Assembly (NCBI GenBank): GCA_039545355.1
Contig: BCJJ01000001.1
Location: 2,106,570-2,170,569, forward strand
Direction: 5' to 3'
DNA from: Trichosporon coremiiforme
Lineage: Eukaryota; Basidiomycota; Tremellomycetes; Trichosporonales; Trichosporonaceae
Length of the DNA stretch: 64,000 nt
The position numbers and the translations under genes were made by a program. This document shows, piece by piece, positions 61,412 through 64,000 of the stretch; positions within the stretch are counted from its first letter, which is position 1; every line of letters begins with the position of its first letter. The notes beneath the pieces were generated by a model that was not told the origin of the DNA, did not search any database, and saw nothing but the letters and a program-made list of their open reading frames with translations.

Positions 61412-62143
61412 TTAGGAGCTCTCGACCTTCGTGAAGCGCAGGTAGGGGAACACAGTCTCGACGTTGTCGCCGAAAAGCTCCTTGACCGCCTCGCCCTGAA
61501 CGGAGGGGTGGACGATCACCTTGCCTCCGGGCGTCCAGTCGGCCGGGGTCGTAATCTTCTTCTTGTCGCCCAACTGGAGAGACTCAATAACGCGAACCAG
61601 CTCGTTGAAATTTCTTCCCGTAGAAGCAGGATAAGTAAGAGTAAGGCGGATCTTCTGCTGAGGGTCGATGATGAAGACGGAACGGACGGTGAAGGGGATA
61701 CCCTTGTTGTCGACGTTGGTGGCGTCCTGCTGGTCCAGCATGCCGTACAGGGTCGAGACCTTGCGGTCGGCGTCCGCAACAATGGGGAAGTCGACGTGGT
61801 TGCCGCTGAACTGCTGGATGTCCTTGATCCAGCCGTGGTGCGACTCGACGTCGTCGGCGGAGAGACCAACGAGCTTCACACCAAGGCGGTCGAAGTCGGC
61901 GGCGCGGCCGGCGAGCGCACCAAGCTCAGTGGTGCACACGGGGGTGTAGTCGGCAGGGTGGGAGAAGAAGAGGGCCCACGAGTCCTTAATGTAGTCGTGG
62001 AACTTGATGGGACCCTTGTTGGTCTGAGCCTGGGCGGGTGTCAGCGGATGTCTCAGAAGGTAGCAGCGAGGTGGGCGTCGCCGTCGGCCATGCCATCAAC
62101 GTACCTCAAAGTCGGGGGCGGTATCACCAAGACGGAGAGCCAT
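61412..62143 (-). CDS. 1-Cys peroxiredoxin (Prx6/AhpC-TSA family)
   Basis: Exons 62143-62105 and 62029-61412 give 218 residues. The peroxidatic cysteine is Cys45 in SHPADYTPVCTTELG, and no other cysteine occurs, so it is a true 1-Cys type. The Prx6 C-terminal dimerisation domain (PADWTPGGKVIVHPSVQGEA, FPYLRFTKV) is complete. The enzyme reduces H2O2 and organic or phospholipid hydroperoxides, with electrons from glutathione, thioredoxin or ascorbate. No targeting presequence is visible, so it is probably cytosolic, unlike mitochondrial yeast Prx1. The ATG at 62143 is the only one giving the conserved RLGDTAPDFEAQT start. A TATA-like element lies about 85 bases upstream, fitting a stress-inducible gene. 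Confidence 0.95.
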
Positions 62144-63131
62144 TGTGGATGCTGTGGATGTGTTTGTGCGGGTTGCGAAGAGGTTGTGGATGATGTTGAA
62201 AGAGAAGCGGAAGGGAGATGCGGGTTATATATTGTTTTCGGGGGGCACCTCTGCGCTGTCAGAAATCGGAGGGGATGTCACAAGTTACACTGATAATCGA
62301 TATCCCCACGGTAGGAACCGACGGCCATAGGCCGAGGATGGATGCCGTATGTGTGATCTGTCATGCCGTGCTTGGTTTAGCGTTAGAGAATAAGGTTGCT
62401 CATATCGCGTACGCGCGTGACATGAGGTGATCATGGACACAGGTACGGATTCGCGCATGAATCACGCTGTGCATGGTACTCTGGGTTGATGGATAAGCAG
62501 GAAGCAGAAGCGAGGGGGACCGCAGCACAGGCCAAGAACGGGCTAAGAGACCGATTTGCCAAAGAGATGCTTTGATCCGTCGATTGATGGGACTGATCGG
62601 GTCCATCTCGGTCGTCCTCGCCAACATGCAACGCAGTGGCTTGATGGCGTGCTCAGTACAATCAATGCCGGCCCGGCTCCGGCGAAATCCCCAAATCAGC
62701 CACGTGTGCCACAAGCGAATCAATGACGTGGAGTAGGCAGACCCGGTGGCAGAGAGGACACCACGTGCAGCTGATAAGGCATCGATTGAATGAAGGCCGT
62801 TATTGAATCTTGGCTCGCGGCCGGACTAGATGACATAGAATTTTGGGCGGACGGGCCTCTCAGCGCACAAGATCCATCGGCGTCTTATCAGTGTCCAAAT
62901 CTTCAACCCTCCAAAGTTTCAACAACCCGTTGTTGACAGCAGTTCAACTCTGCTAGCTCACTATTCTGCGCCGCAGTGCGCCCAACACATCCCCTTATAA
63001 TCAACAAAAGGCGATCGACCTCACCCCCGATCGCCCGATAGATTCTAGACCCGGCCGCTTAGACATCGCCTGGAACCTGTGTCGCCGCCGACGGCTGGCA
63101 CAGCAACAATAAACATAAAAACGATAGCGAC
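62144..63131. other. Divergent promoter region
   Basis: Between the peroxiredoxin (-) and the partial CCCH-family gene (+). Two CACGTG E-box words occur near 62700 and 62762. A CCGTTGTTGACAGCAGTTCAAC-type tract lies near 62927. No gene recognised. Confidence 0.5.
62225..62233 (-). promoter_or_regulatory. TATA box candidate for the peroxiredoxin gene
   Basis: AATATATAA on the minus strand, 82-90 bases upstream of the start codon, a typical fungal TATA distance. Confidence 0.45.
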
Positions 63132-64000
63132 ATGGACCGTCTAGACCGGACTACGCATTCGGGCTCCCCGCAGCCGTCGCCCCACGGCGCCATCGGCGAG
63201 CGCGCGAGCACGCCGCTCGGCCACCTCGGGCATGGCCGGAGCTCGTCGCTTGCGCAGCGTCAGCGGGCCGACTCGTTGACTGACGAGCTGGACCTGGCGT
63301 CGCTGATCCCGCACGACCAGCGACAGGCCGACCTGGAGCGCGACGACCTCGAGGACCGCGAACGCCATGGCCGCACCGGTTTTGCGCGTTTCAACCTCGA
63401 GGCGCCTCACAGCCGCACCTCCTCGCCAGCTCGCCAGAGCAGGTGGGAGAAGGACTTCGTCTCCCGGTCTCGCGAGACGTCGATGCGTCGCCAGGCATCG
63501 ACGAACAGCGTTAGCGGAATTCCTCCCCCGAGCATTCCCAACATAGCCGTGCCGCCCGCCAACCTCGCGTTCATCGACCAGAGCTTCCCTTCTCCGCTCC
63601 GCCCCACGCCGCCCCGCCACATGAGCCCGCACCCGGACCCGGTCCCCAACCCGAACCCGGCCGCCGCCGTCAGCCACCACCTCCAGTCGCTGACGAGCCT
63701 GCTGAACCCCCTGTTGTCGGCTAGCGACGACGTCGCCCGTCTCCGTGCCGAGGTCGACATGTGGCGCGCCGAGTGGCAGCGCTGCGACCGTGAGCGCCGC
63801 CGCCTCGAGACGCTCGTGAGCGTTGGCGACGCTGGACCCGTCTTCACGGCGGTTCTGGTTGACGGTGACAGCCTCGTTTTCGACGACGCCTACATCCGCA
63901 AGGGCTACGCGGGTGGTCAACAGGCTGCTCGCGCTCTGCAGGCGGCAGCTGCCGGCGAGGGCGACGGTGCCATGCTTGTGCATGTTTTCGTGAACAAGAG
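63132..64000 (+). CDS. CCCH-type zinc-finger family protein with DUF7923-like domain, 5' part
   Basis: An uninterrupted frame of 289 codons from ATG at 63132 to the window edge. Residues 1-190 are disordered, with Ser/Pro and Arg-rich runs (SRSRETSMRRQAS). Residues about 195-232 form an Arg/Glu-rich coiled coil (DDVARLRAEVDMWRAEWQRC). From about 236 a folded domain begins: VFTAVLVDGDSLVFDDAYIR and KGYAGGQQAARALQ, then VHVFVNK. The V(D/DG)DG..FDD..I..G..GG..AA pattern recalls the NYN-like DUF7923 domain of basidiomycete CCCH zinc-finger proteins, in which the fingers lie further C-terminal, here beyond the edge. An RNA-related role is inferred. The start codon is the first ATG of the frame. 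Confidence 0.7.
   Translation, partial: MDRLDRTTHSGSPQPSPHGAIGERASTPLGHLGHGRSSSLAQRQRADSLTDELDLASLIPHDQRQADLERDDLEDRERHGRTGFARFNLEAPHSRTSSPARQSRWEKDFVSRSRETSMRRQASTNSVSGIPPPSIPNIAVPPANLAFIDQSFPSPLRPTPPRHMSPHPDPVPNPNPAAAVSHHLQSLTSLLNPLLSASDDVARLRAEVDMWRAEWQRCDRERRRLETLVSVGDAGPVFTAVLVDGDSLVFDDAYIRKGYAGGQQAARALQAAAAGEGDGAMLVHVFVNK

Overview
The window is nuclear DNA of a GC-rich, intron-dense fungus, most likely a basidiomycete yeast of the Tremellomycetes (a Trichosporonales-type genome fits best). The basis is short spliceosomal introns (many 35-60 nt) with GTGAGT/GTAAGT donors and a CTGAC or CTAAC branch site just before the acceptor, strong G/C preference at third codon positions, a tRNA gene with an intron after position 37, and eukaryote-only proteins (ORC1, Xrn1, Dcp2, NTF2, COP9 signalosome). 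Species placement is inference. All gene models below were spliced by hand from the sequence; no transcript data were available.

Layout, left to right. 1-700: 5' part of a nitronate monooxygenase (-). 1728-3591: COP9 signalosome subunit 3 (+). 4976-6544: Trp-rich unknown protein (+). 7251-7334: tRNA-Val(AAC) (-). 7552-8487: unknown protein (-). 8724-10067: zinc medium-chain alcohol/polyol dehydrogenase (-), divergent from 10563-12868, a fused pseudouridine-5'-phosphate glycosidase and PfkB kinase (+). 13939-14488: small secreted ricin-B-type beta-trefoil protein (-). 15133-17283: long disordered Pro/Ser-rich protein (-). 17284-19915 holds no gene I can support. 19916-22583: ORC1 (-). 23381-24583: PP2A catalytic subunit (-). 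25443-30387: XRN1 (-), divergent from 30968-32086, ATP23 (+). 32087-33742: degenerate repeats. 33743-35837: acidic unknown protein (-). 37348-39397: GH88 unsaturated glucuronyl hydrolase (-). 40590-42905: DCP2 (-). 43370-45001: secreted, probably GPI-anchored protein (-). 46007-47272: NTF2 (+). 48174-49148: FAP7/AK6 (-). 49781-51913: GT18-like Golgi glycosyltransferase (-). 53875-55794: disordered unknown protein (-), divergent from 56300-58373, a Gyp1/TBC1D22-type Rab GAP (+). 58833-60898: RBM26/27-like PWI-CCCH-RRM protein (-). 61412-62143: 1-Cys peroxiredoxin (-). 63132-64000: 5' part of a CCCH-family (DUF7923-like) protein (+), cut by the window edge.

Most genes are unrelated housekeeping genes. 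A loose RNA-turnover theme stands out: the decapping enzyme DCP2 and the 5'-3' exonuclease XRN1 act in sequence and lie about 10 kb apart on the same strand, and an RBM26/27-like protein and a CCCH/DUF7923 protein lie further right. I see no prokaryote-style defence system, no CRISPR array and no intact transposon. The most interesting items are an in-frame Tyr/Pro/Gln-rich reading frame directly after the XRN1 stop codon, micro-exons and ultra-short introns in XRN1 and NTF2, a stop-free 39-nt intron inside the DCP2 Nudix motif, a PP2A tail lacking the usual threonine, and several 8-bp-unit minisatellites.
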